This document shows, in pieces, positions 33,765 through 45,114 of a stretch of DNA of 64,000 bases (position 1 is the first letter of the stretch; each line of letters starts with the position of its first letter). The stretch lies in contig WNNJ02003006.1 in assembly GCA_012934845.2 (NCBI GenBank), positions 62,001 to 126,000 on the forward strand, written 5' to 3'. This DNA is from Pomphorhynchus laevis (Eukaryota; Acanthocephala; Palaeacanthocephala; Echinorhynchida; Pomphorhynchidae). The position numbers and the translations under genes are program-made. The notes beneath the pieces were generated by a model. That model did no database searches. It was not told the origin of the DNA and saw only the letters and a program-made list of their open reading frames with translations.

Positions 33765-36700
33765 AGATCAGAAGTGAAAGATGTGCAGCAGCGGAAACAC
33801 TATCGGTGCATCAAATAATCCAACAATTTTTGCTTACAATTGAGATACAGTCAAAGAAGGATTAAAGGTTAGTGATCTTGCAAATATCTTTGTTTCTAGC
33901 ACGGAGAGTGAACTCCCTCCTGTGCCAAAATTAACTAACTTAGTAGTGATAAAGATGAAAAACCATTGGAGAAAATCTCTCTATAACATGTTTTCGAGAG
34001 AGTTCGCTTCGAAATTTCAGAAGAGAGTTCTTTTCGATTCTATTCAAGTCCTCGAAGTGAGAGTTCGAATTTCTTTTTCTTCTCCAGATCTGGCTTACTC
34101 ATATCTAGACTACTTCACAAAAATCTAGTCTGACTATGGCTCGGCTGATTATAAGCCCATTCAAGCAACTTTAAAGGTTTTGAATTTTCCCATATATGCC
34201 TCTGGTGAAGATATTGAAAACTTCGCCAAGTGCTTTAATGTGACAAACACTCGCCCCATTATGAGGGAAATGGTCTAGCCATTCCTATTTCGTTCCGCTC
34301 CATTGTAGTAGATAATGCTGAGCTTTTTTCTAACAGTAAACGCAACCCATTCTTGAGTTACAATATGGTTTTCCCAGTAATTGAGGCAGACTCACTTACG
34401 TTCCCACATTGCAATAGATGCCATGAATGGCAACACTGGGCATTCACTTGTTCTAGGCCCCATACTTGTGATGTATATAGGGCTGGGGAAGTTCACTAGG
34501 AGAAATGTTCGCTTTCTCCTCAATGCTCTAACTATAAAGGACCCCACCCGGCGTGGTATTGACGTTGCCCCTTATTCAATGCTTATAAAGACGGCACATC
34601 GGTTCACCGGCACCTAGACCAGCTTGATTTGCTTTAGCCTTGTCCAATCTTCGTGAGGTAAGAATGACCGATCGCGATATTGTGACTTTAATGGATACAA
34701 GGATGCATATCTTGAAAGATAAACGGTGGGTAAGTGTCTTCTCCTGGAGTGGATGGGGGTGAGTAGGGCAACTTCTCTCTCCTGGCTCTTGCTAGCGGTA
34801 GGCATTCCACTAAAGCCGAAATAAACACAATGCAAAGTAGTCAAGAGCCTTTTACATTGAATACCCTTCTGTTGAATTTAGGAGGTGCTTCTGCCATTAG
34901 AATTCCACTAAAGCTGAAATAAACACAATGCAAAGTAGTCAAGAGCCTTTTACATTGAATACCTTTCAGTGGAATTCGGGAGGTGCTTCTGCCATTAGCC
35001 TTCTATTTTGTAGAGACGCAGATGTTATAGTCCTTCATAAGACTTGATCTATCCGTATCCCCCAGGACAGTACTCGATTTATCCCTAAGCACTTTTATAC
35101 CCACTTTACTCTGTACATAACCCTACCTCACTCATCTTTATCTTCTAACCCTAGTTTAATTCTCCTTAAGATATTCCTTCCTGCTAAACTCTTATTGTCC
35201 ACCCTGTCTTGTTTAGCAATATCGCTCTGTAAAAACGGTACGCTCATCAGCATAGTCAATATTTATATCCGGCCAGGTGAAATTCACAAGAACCGTGACC
35301 TCCTGGATCGTATATTGGGTAGTGGTTATGACATGATACTTGATAACTTCAACGACAGAACTGGTCGTTGGATTAATGCAACAATCCGCAACAATAGGAA
35401 CGACTATCTTATTCACAAACCACCGGCCCCACCTTTTATTGCTTAGGAACTAATTGCCTCCTCGACATTATTGGTACATAAGATGTGGTTGTTGAAACCC
35501 ATCTGTACTGAGCAGTCGCGCCAACAACAGACTACCTCTCATGACCTAATTCGTTGCCGGATAGAGAACGATACGTTACTTAGAAGGAGGTTTCACTTTG
35601 ATCCTATCATAGTGGTCAGCTTTCAGTCAGCTATCCAACTCTTCCCCAGAATTGGTAATGAGAGGTTTAACCGAATTTTATTCCTACCCCTCATCCCAAG
35701 CTATCACCTTGATTTCGACTACCTATAAAGGTCGTATGTACAGTCCAACTCCAACAAAACTAAGGGTCCTGGCTAAAGTGCTACACCTTCTTAATCTCTC
35801 TGTTTCTGCCAGACAAACCCTCTCGAATATATACTGGATCTTTATATAAAGTTTCCAGCTGAGCAGTGATAGGGCGAGCCTTGATCACCTTAGACCTTCT
35901 CAGTCTTCCTTTTGGAAGAGATATTCAAGAAAGAGAAGTTTGTCTGCTGGAAGAAAAGGGCTATGGATGGGATTGGGAGCATAGGCCTTGACAGAGTTTT
36001 GGAAGATTTGCTATCCCTACATAACTATCAAGCCACTTAATCTCCCCAATCAATCTCGTCTTTGAGTGAATTCGAGAGCAGGGATCTATCTGTTACAGAT
36101 ATCCTTAACTTGTGGGGTCCACTTCCGGGCACTTCCAAATCTGTCGCTATACTATCTTCTCGGGTCTGTCAGATTTGACAGACGATCAAAGAAGGGAAGT
36201 GACCGTCACAATGCTTTTAGCCTCGTCTTCTGATGTAGCCGGCATCAATATTAGTCGTAGAATTTTTTACCAAAACGTAATCCGGTCTCATGTCCTAAAG
36301 ACCTGCGTCCTATTTCGATTCAGAACTCCCTCATTTCCATCTATGAAAAAGCGCTTGCGCGTAGAATCCGCGATCATTTAATTATACGTAATTTAATCCC
36401 ACTAAGTTTTCATGGGTTTGACAAAGGGCGCTCGGTTTATTCAGCAATTGGTAAAGTGCATCAGTTTCGTCGTGATAACAGTGATCAACTTGCTGTGGTT
36501 GTTTTCCTTGATTTTTCTGCTGCATTTGACCGCATCTCAGTTCCTTCGTTATCTCTTCTCTTAGGTCCCTCGGGTTACCTGCGAGAATTGCTAACAGAGG
36601 AGCTTTTGCTGTTCACCAAGCGGTTCTACTATGAAGATTTAAATGTGATCAACATCTAGTGGTATATGCTGCTGATACCACAGCCTTGTTCTCTGGACGC

Positions 36701-37370
36701 AGGTGCAAAAATGTAGTCGTGAACATCAGCCGATTCCTCTTAAGATTAAAAGATCAGTTAATCATGTCTAATCTTATTGTGTACTCCTCGAAATCATAGT
36801 TGGTCGTCTTCCATAGAGCATCTGCCGCCAAGAAAAAATTGAAGAGATTAGCATTCTCAGCTATATCCTCCATATTTGCACCTCAACTACTCCGCACCTT
36901 AACAAGTTGAGTAAAATATCTGGGATTCGCCGCTACGGGGAACTGTTCAGCGAAAGTTGACCTAGATTGACTCTAACGTATCCTGAAAAAAGCTAGGTGA
37001 GCTCTGCAACGGATTCAGCATCTGTCGTGGAATGGGACAACCTAAGTGCGCCTCTGAGGTTCTTGGGCTATCTCGGGATTAGTCTTCTTTTCAAGAAGAC
37101 GTCTCCCACAGCAAAGACTATTGTTTCTCATGCTCTTCATCTCGCCATTTTCGAGCATAATTCGCCTCGATTTTACTGTTTGGGGGAGGGGGAGAAACCC
37201 CCGGTTGTTCAGTCGGAGAGCGGCGTCTTGGATTCGCTGGTTGGCTTAAATCTCGCTGAAACTAAGACCTTAGAAATTTGTTGGAAGACTTGGACAAATT
37301 ATAGTTTTTTTTAGCTATTTTTGTTTTTAGTTATTATCGGTTATATAGTTCTTTAAGAAAATCCTTATTA
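33765..37370 (+). mobile_element. LINE B copy 3, heavily decayed
   Basis: ORF1 from about 33780 (VPKLTNLVVIKMKNHWRKSL; knuckle remnants near 34400-34560). ORF2 from about 34830 with endonuclease pieces (INIYIRPGEIHKNRDLLDRI), linker, and RT pieces (VVFLDFSAAFDRISVP). The ending tagttctttaagaaaatcc matches the family. No long frame remains. There is an internal deletion between the RT palm and thumb (about 36640-36660), where the PQG box is absent. It lies directly after copy 2 in the same orientation. Confidence 0.75.
34797..35005 (+). repeat. Direct duplication of about 105 bp at the LINE B3 ORF2 start
   Basis: The segment with aaacacaatgcaaagtagtc and gagccttttacattgaatac occurs at about 34805-34903 and again at 34905-35005. 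It covers the ORF1-ORF2 spacer and ORF2 start codon, and both units end gaggtgcttctgccattag. Other family B copies have it once. Confidence 0.8.
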
Positions 37371-37948
37371 TTTTATCGGTTACTGCAAAATTTTGGATGG
37401 TACCCATCTAGGGAATAGCGTAAAATAAGTGTATTTTATACATTAAAATGACTAGTTTGTTAATATTAATTATACTAATATTAATAAGAAAGAATTTAAA
37501 TGTAACTTTTTTAATTAACACGAACAGGAAACTATAATCCTGCCTGCTTTTTTTATAACCTTCATCGGGAAACTTAACCCAGAATGCACCTACTATGGAC
37601 GCCTAGCCTTCAATGAGGCGTTTCGACCTTAGTCTACTCATCACTACAAGGTGGTCTCATTAATGTGGCCCTGTAGCTACCCAACTTCGACAGTACTTGA
37701 TCCTCAGTAAACCTCTTAGGATTAAGTATTAATATTAATATTATTAATAGAGAATGTAAATATGTAGATGTAAATGTTAAAATCATCTCTGGCTTGTATG
37801 TTTGGCGCAACTGTTTTCCAATATTTTTTATCTCATTAAACTATTTTATAAGACGTATTTAACCTGAAAATTTTAAGCTTGAAAATTATGTTCAAATTCT
37901 AAAAAAAATAATTTTATTGTATTATTAAAAATGTTATCTTTTATATTT
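37371..37948. other. Non-coding stretch between LINE B3 and LINE A4
   Basis: No protein-coding motif. It holds a less AT-rich island (about 37520-37740) with several short complementary segments, including the hammerhead candidate at 37587-37653, within AT-rich flanks (taatattaa repeats). The island resembles the 3' untranslated regions of PLEs in style but not in sequence, so it may be the tail of an unrecognised element. Confidence 0.4.
37587..37653 (-). ncRNA. Hammerhead ribozyme-like motif (weak)
   Basis: On the minus strand: stem I CACCT (37653-37649) with AGGTG (37591-37587); box GTGATGA (37644-37638), where CTGATGA is canonical; stem II GAC/GTC; GAAA (37624-37621); stem III CGCCT/AGGCG with an 11-nt loop; then TC (37599-37598) at the expected cleavage position. 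Order and core fit a type I hammerhead. Faults are C to G at core position 3, three extra bases before stem II, and a mismatched junction side of stem I. Confidence 0.35.
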
Positions 37949-37979
37949 AAAAAAAAAGATTTATTTTAACGTGGCGAAT

Positions 37980-37995
37980 GCGTGCCAGCGCACGC
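37980..37995 (-). other. LINE A 3'-end hairpin (copy 4)
   Basis: Identical 6-bp stem and 4-nt loop to copies 1 and 2, on the minus strand close to the T tract at 37949-37958. Confidence 0.6.
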
Positions 37996-38710
37996 TTACA
38001 TGACCACAACAAAACAAGACTGTGAATCAGATGTCGAGAAGGTGTGAACGGAGGAAGTGTGTTTATGTGATAAAGGAGGGAGCGCGGCGGACGTCGAGAG
38101 GAAGTTGATTCCAGGCGAGTGGGGTGGCGACGAGGAAGGATCTGAGACTGTATTTGTTGGAGTAATTGTGAACGTGGAGTAAGAGGGTATGACGGGAACG
38201 CAGCGATAGCGAGATGGGGCGAATGTCATCTAAGAAAGGAAGGTTGATGAACGGTGGGGAGCCGACAACGATGAGTCGAGAAGTTACGAGAAGAATGCGG
38301 AGTTTGATGCGGATTGAGAAGATTTATTTAAGCGGATTAATGTGACAAGAGAGATGTTGTCGGAAAAGGATGGTTTATCCGCAAGGATAAGAGACGAGAG
38401 GATGGATCTGAATGCGGAAACATCGTGGTTAAGACGTGCTTGTGGAGATAAAGAGGTGGAAGGAGTGATATTAGTGACGATGACGCAACGATCGCGAGAA
38501 GGAAAACGTTTCCGTAAAAGAGGACGAGTAACGTGAGTTGGTGAGATCACGATAGGAAAGCTGGGAGTTGAGGATATCAAGGGAATAGCTTTGACAGCGG
38601 AAGACAATGAGGATTTGGATAATATAGAGGTTGGTTAGCGATGTGATGAAAGGTTATGAGTGGAAGGATAGTGGAGGTTGGTGGAGGTGATTTTGATTGA
38701 GGGATCTAGG

Positions 38711-39040
38711 TTATTGAGAAACGAGACAGAAGGGAGATACGGGGTTGTCGAGAAGTGAAGACATGGGATTAGAAATGCATGTGAAGACAGGATCAGTGGG
38801 TTGACAATGGATATCAGAAACGACTGGGGTGGTTTGAGTGGACACGTTTGAGGTTGATATGTTCTTATGAGAGAGGTCGCGTGTGAGTTTGTTTGCACAA
38901 AAGTCGCATAGGAAGTCTTCTTTAGACTTACTGCTGTCGCATGCGATTGTAGTCTTGACTCTGCAGTCGTGTGTCGAGAACTGTAGTTGTAGTTGAACAC
39001 TGTTGGCATCGGTCGTAGCTGTCTTCTTACGTCCTCCCAT
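38711..39040 (-). pseudogene. LINE A ORF1 N-terminal region (copy 4)
   Basis: The only place where the family A ORF1 start is readable: MGGRKKTATTDANS, then a Cys-containing segment (CDSSKSKEDFLCDFC) that could be part of a PHD-like finger as in CR1-group ORF1 proteins. The frame shifts near 38710. The following ORF1 part is at 38607-38284. Confidence 0.5.
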
Positions 39041-39232
39041 TAACTTCCTCGTGTGTTTAAACTGTTAAATTTGCTGGATTGATCTGAAACTGGATTGATC
39101 TGGAACTGGATTGATTGTGTGTTTAAGGTCTTAAAATTTTTTGTTCTTGTAAGTAGTTGTTATCTAAATAGTTTAAACTCAATGACTCCGGAGCTTTGTA
39201 CTCCTGAGCTTTGGATTTTCATGTTTAGACAA

Positions 39233-39405
39233 TCAGAATAGCTAACTGAGTTTACGTATTTTATACTATATAAATTAAAAAAAAAGATAAATAATTATAA
39301 ATAATAAATAATTATAAAATATTTTATACAATTAATGTTTATATAACGATAAAATTTATAATTAAAATTTAAAATAAAAATTAATTTTAATGAATTGACA
39401 ATATT
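39233..39405 (-). mobile_element. PLE family N tail fragment (copy 5)
   Basis: Contains agctaactgag(t)ttacgtatt and the AT-rich tail ending tgaattgaca, matching the extreme 3' ends of PLE copies 1-4 on the minus strand. Only about 170 bases remain, without the pseudoknot motif or RT. Confidence 0.6.
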
Positions 39406-39407
39406 AT

Positions 39408-41720
39408 TGTTAAACAAAACGCTGCACTGCCGCGCTGATCCGTTCTATCAGCCAACCCAAAGCGTGCTTGTTTCTCGGTTTCCGCGACAGTTCCGATGGC
39501 AGCCAGAATCGACTGTGCGCTCGGGCCGATGCGCCCAAGATCTCGACGGCATCAGTCAGGAAATGGAAATTGTTGGCATCCAGGTCTCTGTACTTGATAC
39601 GCTTTCTATCTTTTGCGTGGCGAGCGACAGAGCCACCGGAAGACACAGCATTGACTAAATGGCTGGCCGCAAGGGCGTTCGGATATGCGAAGTCTTATAC
39701 TATATTTCAGTCTCCTTCACATGACAGCAATGTAGCGCCGTCTGTTCGTTTTCCGTCATCTCGCGGAAGACCGGTATACCTTAACGGTAATTCGGCAGCT
39801 TGAAGGGCTATTCTCTTGAGCTGCTTAACTGCTATGTGCCGTGAGTGGCGAGCCTTTGACCTGCAGCAGTTTAGTGCATAGAGCTGTCTTGCTTAATTGT
39901 TTGACCTGTGCACATTTGAAAGACTGGCTGTAGTGTACGTCCAGCATCAATGCGACAGCTAGCGATAGCGATTGATCGTCAAGCCTTGTACATATTGACG
40001 TGATAGACACAGCTGGAAAGAATGCGCTTGACCATTTTGAAGAAACGATCAGCAGCCACGTTCGTGTCTCTAGTGTTCATGATCCATCCAATAAGCTTTT
40101 GTTGTTCATATCATAGAGCTTATCCGTCCATTATTTCTGAAGTTTCTGATCCAATGGAATGTCTACGCCGAATTCATCGCACCACCGCAAGGCAGCATCT
40201 GCATCGTCAGGATCGTGTAACCCAGCGTTGCGGCTTAACTGACAGGGAAGCATATGCCTAACCAAGTTGTGGTCGTCGTTTATTAAATCGACGAAAGAGT
40301 GGATGGCCGTCTCGAAAGATTGTTGAATGCCTATACTGCCGAAACGGACTGGCAGAGTCGTTTGCAGTCACGCGTCGTCAGAAAGATGAATGTTAAATAT
40401 TTCAATAAGTTAGCAGTTTTCGTTTGAACGTCATCGAAGGTCAAAAGGCTTTTGCTGCGGAAGCACGAATTGGTCCTGAGGAGGAAGCCGATCTTAGAGA
40501 GGTTTATACAATGGCGTAGGAGAAAAACACTGTTTTGAGAACTCAGTTCGGTTAGCCTTGCCCTCGATTAGCGGGATTCGAATGTAGCTTCGTCCAGAGC
40601 TATGCCAATGCTTTCGTCGCTTCCTAATGACTTTCCGAGAAGACTTGCTTCCGAAAGAGGGGTAATTGTGCATCCTGGGAGGTGAAGCGCAATAGGCCAG
40701 GCTGATGCATCAAGCTTTGTAATTATCTCATTTATTTGGATTTAGAACAAGGCCAATATCGGCGCCATATATTTAATTTTCTGAATGTGCGATACAATGG
40801 CGTAGGAGAAAAACACTGTTTTGAGAACTCAGTTCGGTTAGCCTTGCCCTCGACTAGCGGAATCCGAATGTAGCTTCGTCCAGAGCTATGCCAATGCTTT
40901 CGTCGCTTCCTAATGACGTTCCGAGAAGACTTGCTTCCGAAAGAGGGGTAATTGTGCATCCTGGGAGGTGAAGCGCAATAGGCCAGGCTGATGCATCAGG
41001 CTTTGTAATTCTCATTTATTTGGATTTAGAACAAGGCCAATATCGGCGCCATATATTTAATTTTCTGAATGTGCGAGACAAGTGTGCCCGGAGTTCCGCC
41101 GATTACACAGTTATCGAGGTATCAGATATAAAAACAAGCTTTAGGACACTTTGTCAGGTCGTCCACAGTGAGGCGAAATAAGAGGGATTCTAGCAGATCT
41201 CCCTGTTAAATGCCCTCACATGATGCGATGATGTGATCTCCGAAATAAGTTCAGTCGTAACATTAGGTCGACAAACGGAAGAATGACCGGTAAATCTTGT
41301 GCACCGCGATTAAGGACGCAGTCTTTGTTCAACAGAGTTGAATGCGTTTTTAAAGTCAAGCTCGACATACAAATAGCAGCCGTTAGATCATCGCGTGAAA
41401 ACGTCCGGGATGCGTTGAGAGCCGCCTTGATGCCTCACGGGACTCCCATCCTACCTGGATTGATATGAGCCAATCAGAAACGAAGTTAGTGGCGTACTTG
41501 CATGCGAGTTTCACGGCTAAGCGTTTGAATGTAAATCCGAACGTTAAGGGTTTAAATATCCTTCAAACCCTTAACATTGTTAGTCAAAACCAAAAAGCAA
41601 ACTCGGCTAGGGAGTTTTCCGGAAGCGACGCGCAGAGATCCCCTTTGGTCATTGTGAAGAAGTTAAAGAACGAGCGAAAAGTGTGGAAAACAGTAGTGGA
41701 TCGAGTGCATTAGAAGATAC
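39408..41720 (-). pseudogene. Unclassified RT-element relic
   Basis: Minus-strand pieces in order: YVELDFKNAFNSVEQR (41390-41320, RT motif A), LTVDDLTKCPKACF and a YLDNCVIGGTPGTLVSHIQ remnant of the YLDDG-type motif C (41190-41070), DDQSLSLAVALMLD (39990-39930), DDGKRTDGATLL (about 39740), and RDLDANNFHFLTDAVEILG (39580-39520). These match a widespread invertebrate RT family recognised by LDFKNAFN, YLDDGxxGG and DGKRPDG boxes, whose formal class I do not know. It is heavily decayed and contains a 286-bp tandem duplication. Confidence 0.55.
40507..41078. repeat. Recent tandem duplication, period 286 bp
   Basis: Two units begin tacaatggcgtaggagaaaa at 40507 and 40793 and end gaatgtgcga. They differ by only a few substitutions and a small indel, far less than the decay of the RT relic they lie in. 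The duplication is therefore much younger than the relic. Confidence 0.9.
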
Positions 41721-41729
41721 TCATTACGG

Positions 41730-44415
41730 CAGGGGTGGGCAAAAACCGGCCCGCGGGCCGGATCCGGCCCTTTTGCTAATTTTATTCGGCCCGTTGAAAA
41801 ATTCCACACGCAAATTTTTTTAAACTCTTTTATGAGATTTTGTTGACATCAACATTATTAGTGTGCGTACTGTATATATAATAGGCGTAATAAAATGGGC
41901 GGTCGGCTGACTACACTATTGTGGACGATGTCGCGAGCTTGAAACAATCCTCGCGTGATTCTCACGCGGGTCGCTCGCGACGATCGCTCTCAGGGCGGTT
42001 TTTTCGTCGAACACAAAGGAGATCGCGCTAGGTTCGAAATGCATGTGTGGACGGCATATGCTGCACTTCTCTCACTTTTCGAGGGACGACAGGTCGCACC
42101 ACGCGTATTGTTAATTTTGATTTAGCACTGATCGCATACTCTTTTTTGTTCGAGTCTAATATTAGTTTGCAAATATAAAATTGAAAAAGTGGACTTTTTG
42201 TAAGTAAAATTTTAAAACATTGGTTTTATTTTATTGTATTAATTAAATTATAGGTTTGTAGACCTTTGTAAAATGAGTCAATCTAAAAAAAGAAAAGTTG
42301 ATTTGGAATGCAGAAACTTCAATGAAGCTTGGACGGTAAAATATCTTTTTACAAACATAAATAAGAAAGCAATTTGTTTAGTTTGTCAGGAAACAATTGC
42401 TGTTTTTAAAGAATACAATTTAAACAGGCACTTTACAACAAAACATCCAAAATATGCATCACATTCTTTAAAAGAACTTCAAACTGTATCAGAAAACTTA
42501 GCAAAAAACTTGAATAAGCAACAAAATATTTTTACCAAACAAAGTAATATAGAGTAATCTACCATAAAAGCAACTTATGTTGTCGCACACAAAATTGCTA
42601 AGTTCTGTAAGTCGTTTTCTGAGGCAGAATTTGTTAAACAATGCATGGATAGTGCGACGGATTGAAAATATTTCAGGAAACTTACTTGACCAGCTAAGAA
42701 CAAAAATTGCTGATTTTACCTTTTGTTCTCTGGCTTTAGATGAGTCCTGCGATATTACTGATACAAGTCAATTATTAATATTTATTCGCGGGATTAACAA
42801 GAAATGTGAAATTAGCGAGGAACTACTTAGTGTGCATCCAATGAAAGATACAACTACTGGTGAAGACTTCTTTCTCGCTGTTGAAGAGTGTTTAGTTAAA
42901 GTAAGTTTAACTTGGAATAAAATAGTAAGCGTCACTACGGATGGTTGTCCTAGTTTAACAGGGAAAAATGTAGGCTTACTTAAACGAATTCGCGACAAAG
43001 TAAAAGAGTTGCAACCAGAACACAATATATTATTTTTGCACTGCATTATTCATCAAGAAGTGCTATGCAGAAAAGTTTTGAAATTGAATCACGTCGTTAC
43101 TGTTGTGACCAAAGTTGTGAATTTTATCCGAGGACGTGCCGTAAATCATCGACAGTTTGTTGAATTTTTGAAAGAAATTGAAAGTGACTTCTACGAAATT
43201 CCTTATTACACTGAAGTGAGATGGCTTAGCATTGGTAAAGTTTTGGACAGAATTCAATATTTGCTTTATGAAATAGTATCCTTGTCGATAAAAGAAAAAC
43301 TGCATGATTTTCCTGAATTGCAAAATAAGGCTTGGCTGAACGATTTCTCGTTTTCAGTAGATATCGTAAAATATTTAAATGAATTAAATATAAATCTACA
43401 AGGGAAAAACCAATTCGCTTTCAAAATGCACTCAAACGTCAAAGCATTTATGACAAAACTCGATTTATTTGCTGAAAACTTTAATAATAAATTATTAAAT
43501 CATTTCCCCTCATTGCAAGCACGGCGAGAATCATTGAAAAATACAGATTTTTTTAAATATAGTGCAATAACACAAGACCTGCATTCTGAATTCCAAAGAA
43601 GATTTCAAGATTTCAAAGCTATTGAAAAACCTTTATCATTAATTAGCCAACCTTTCAATTTCGATGTGCAAGAAGCTCCTGTTGAAATTCAATTAGAATT
43701 AATTGACTTACAATCAAGTAATTTACTAAAAGAAAATTTTCACTCAAACGAATTGAGTGCTTTCTATGGCGCTTTGAATAACGAACATTTCAAACATTTT
43801 TTGAACTATGTTCAAAAATACCTTGTTTTATTTGGTTCGACATATATTTGTGAAAGAACTTTTTCTTTAATGGTTTCCACGAAAAATAAATATCGATCAT
43901 AAATTACTGACGAAAATCTACACTCGGTATTAAGGATTGCTACAAGTGATTTGGAACCCAATTTTGAAGAAATAATGTCGGATGAACATTCGAGATTTCA
44001 CGTTTCGCATTAACTTTAAATATTTATTTTAACGTTTGATGTTTGTCTTTTCTTTTTTAAATTCTATTTGCTATTATATTTACGAAATGCAATATAAATG
44101 TTAAATTGTAATAACTATGTGTCAATATAAAATAATTTGTATCGTTAAGACATAAATAAGTAACAAAATAAAATCTTTCATTGACTGGTTTATCTAATAG
44201 CCATTTATTTATAATAATATTTCTTTAAAAATTACGTGACATAGTTTATTCAAATTGAAATGATACTTAGTGTTTTTGTCAAAAAAAATTGGCAGGGAAA
44301 AAACTCCATCCAAAACATCCGCTTGTGCAAAGCATACGCGGTATAGTCCTCTGGCCCGGGAGACATTTTGAAAATTTCATTTTGGCCCGCGCTTTAAAGT
44401 ATTTGCCCACCCCTG
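41730..44415 (+). mobile_element. hAT DNA transposon (GTF2IRD2/ZBED-like), 2686 bp
   Basis: Ends are CAGGGGTGGGCAAA at 41730 and its complement ending at 44415. The 8-bp target duplication cattacgg flanks both sides (41722-41729 and 44416-44423), the size expected for hAT. Inside is one transposase with a BED finger and a hATC dimerisation region, broken by two stops and one frame change. Intact ends plus a perfect target duplication suggest a fairly recent insertion. It lies in the RT relic. Confidence 0.92.
42273..43992 (+). pseudogene. hAT transposase, broken
   Basis: ATG at 42273 (MSQSKKRKVDLECRNFNEAW). The BED finger is at about residues 30-62 (ICLVCQETIAVFKEYNLNRH then H). A TAA at 42555-42557 interrupts. 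The frame then continues to about 42660, where a frame change leads to the long frame ending 43902. Catalytic-region phrases are LALDESCDITDTSQLL, SVTTDGCPSLTGKN and HCIIHQEVLC. The hATC part (STYICERTFSLM, KNKYRS) is cut by TAA at 43900-43902 and resumes ITDENLHSVLRIATSDLEPN to 43992. Relatives in vertebrates include domesticated GTF2IRD2-type proteins. This copy cannot encode full protein. Confidence 0.85.
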
Positions 44416-44423
44416 CATTACGG

Positions 44424-45114
44424 TGTGCGACCCCGAATTGGGATAATCATGAAGAAAGATAATAAATTTAAATAATAGTATATAATGTACAGTTTTAATT
44501 AACTGATCTGATTTACTTACAAAATTATTTTCAAAAATGCATTTTTAAATGCACCACTATCATGCATTTATAGGGTCGATATTCCAGATTAATCAGTTAG
44601 GGTAGATTTCATAAGGCAGATCGATATATAAACAGCAAAATTAAGTGTCTCTTCCATTTGCCTCGCAGTGGTTAGGAATCATCGAATGATATATTTAGTC
44701 TGTCAATTTCAAATTCGACATTTGAGTCTCATCTGTAGGCAAATTTTACTGTCTTTGTCTTATGTATATCCTAATGTTTTTATTGTATTCAAATAGAATT
44801 TCCAGTTATAAAAAATGAATCAACAATATAAATTAAAGATTTTACATAATCATTACGTGAAAAAAAACTTTTTTTATTAGTTGCTCGCATTTGTAATTAA
44901 TTTCTACAATGTGAATTTTTAGCCATACGCAATAAATAGATATTAATTAATAGTGAGTTTAATTAATAGAAGTTTAATTAATATTTAATGCATCGTATTA
45001 ATCAATAGAAGTTGCAAGTTTATATAAAACAACATTGTAAAAAATATTTTTAATTTTCTGTAGCATTACTCGAAAATCAATGCTCATCTTATCACAGCGA
45101 AAGCAAATTCCAAC
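44424..45114. other. 3' flank of the BTB gene
   Basis: AT-rich and non-coding. On the minus strand, which is downstream of the BTB stop, AATAAA occurs near 44872, about 240 bases after the stop codon, and is a plausible polyadenylation signal. No other gene was recognised. Confidence 0.5.

Larger units (their letters stand above)
37949..39110 (-). mobile_element. LINE A copy 4: internally deleted derivative with both ends
   Basis: On the minus strand: ORF1 start (Met at 39040, MGGRKKTATTDANS), ORF1 to about 38310, then a direct jump into the 3' region (37949-38309) with the same hairpin and T tract as copies 1 and 2. The endonuclease and RT are gone, about 2.9 kb compared with copy 2. The junction gatgcggattgagaag has short overlap between both parents (gatgcggat; attgagaag). 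It could have been mobilised in trans, as it keeps both element ends. Confidence 0.75.
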
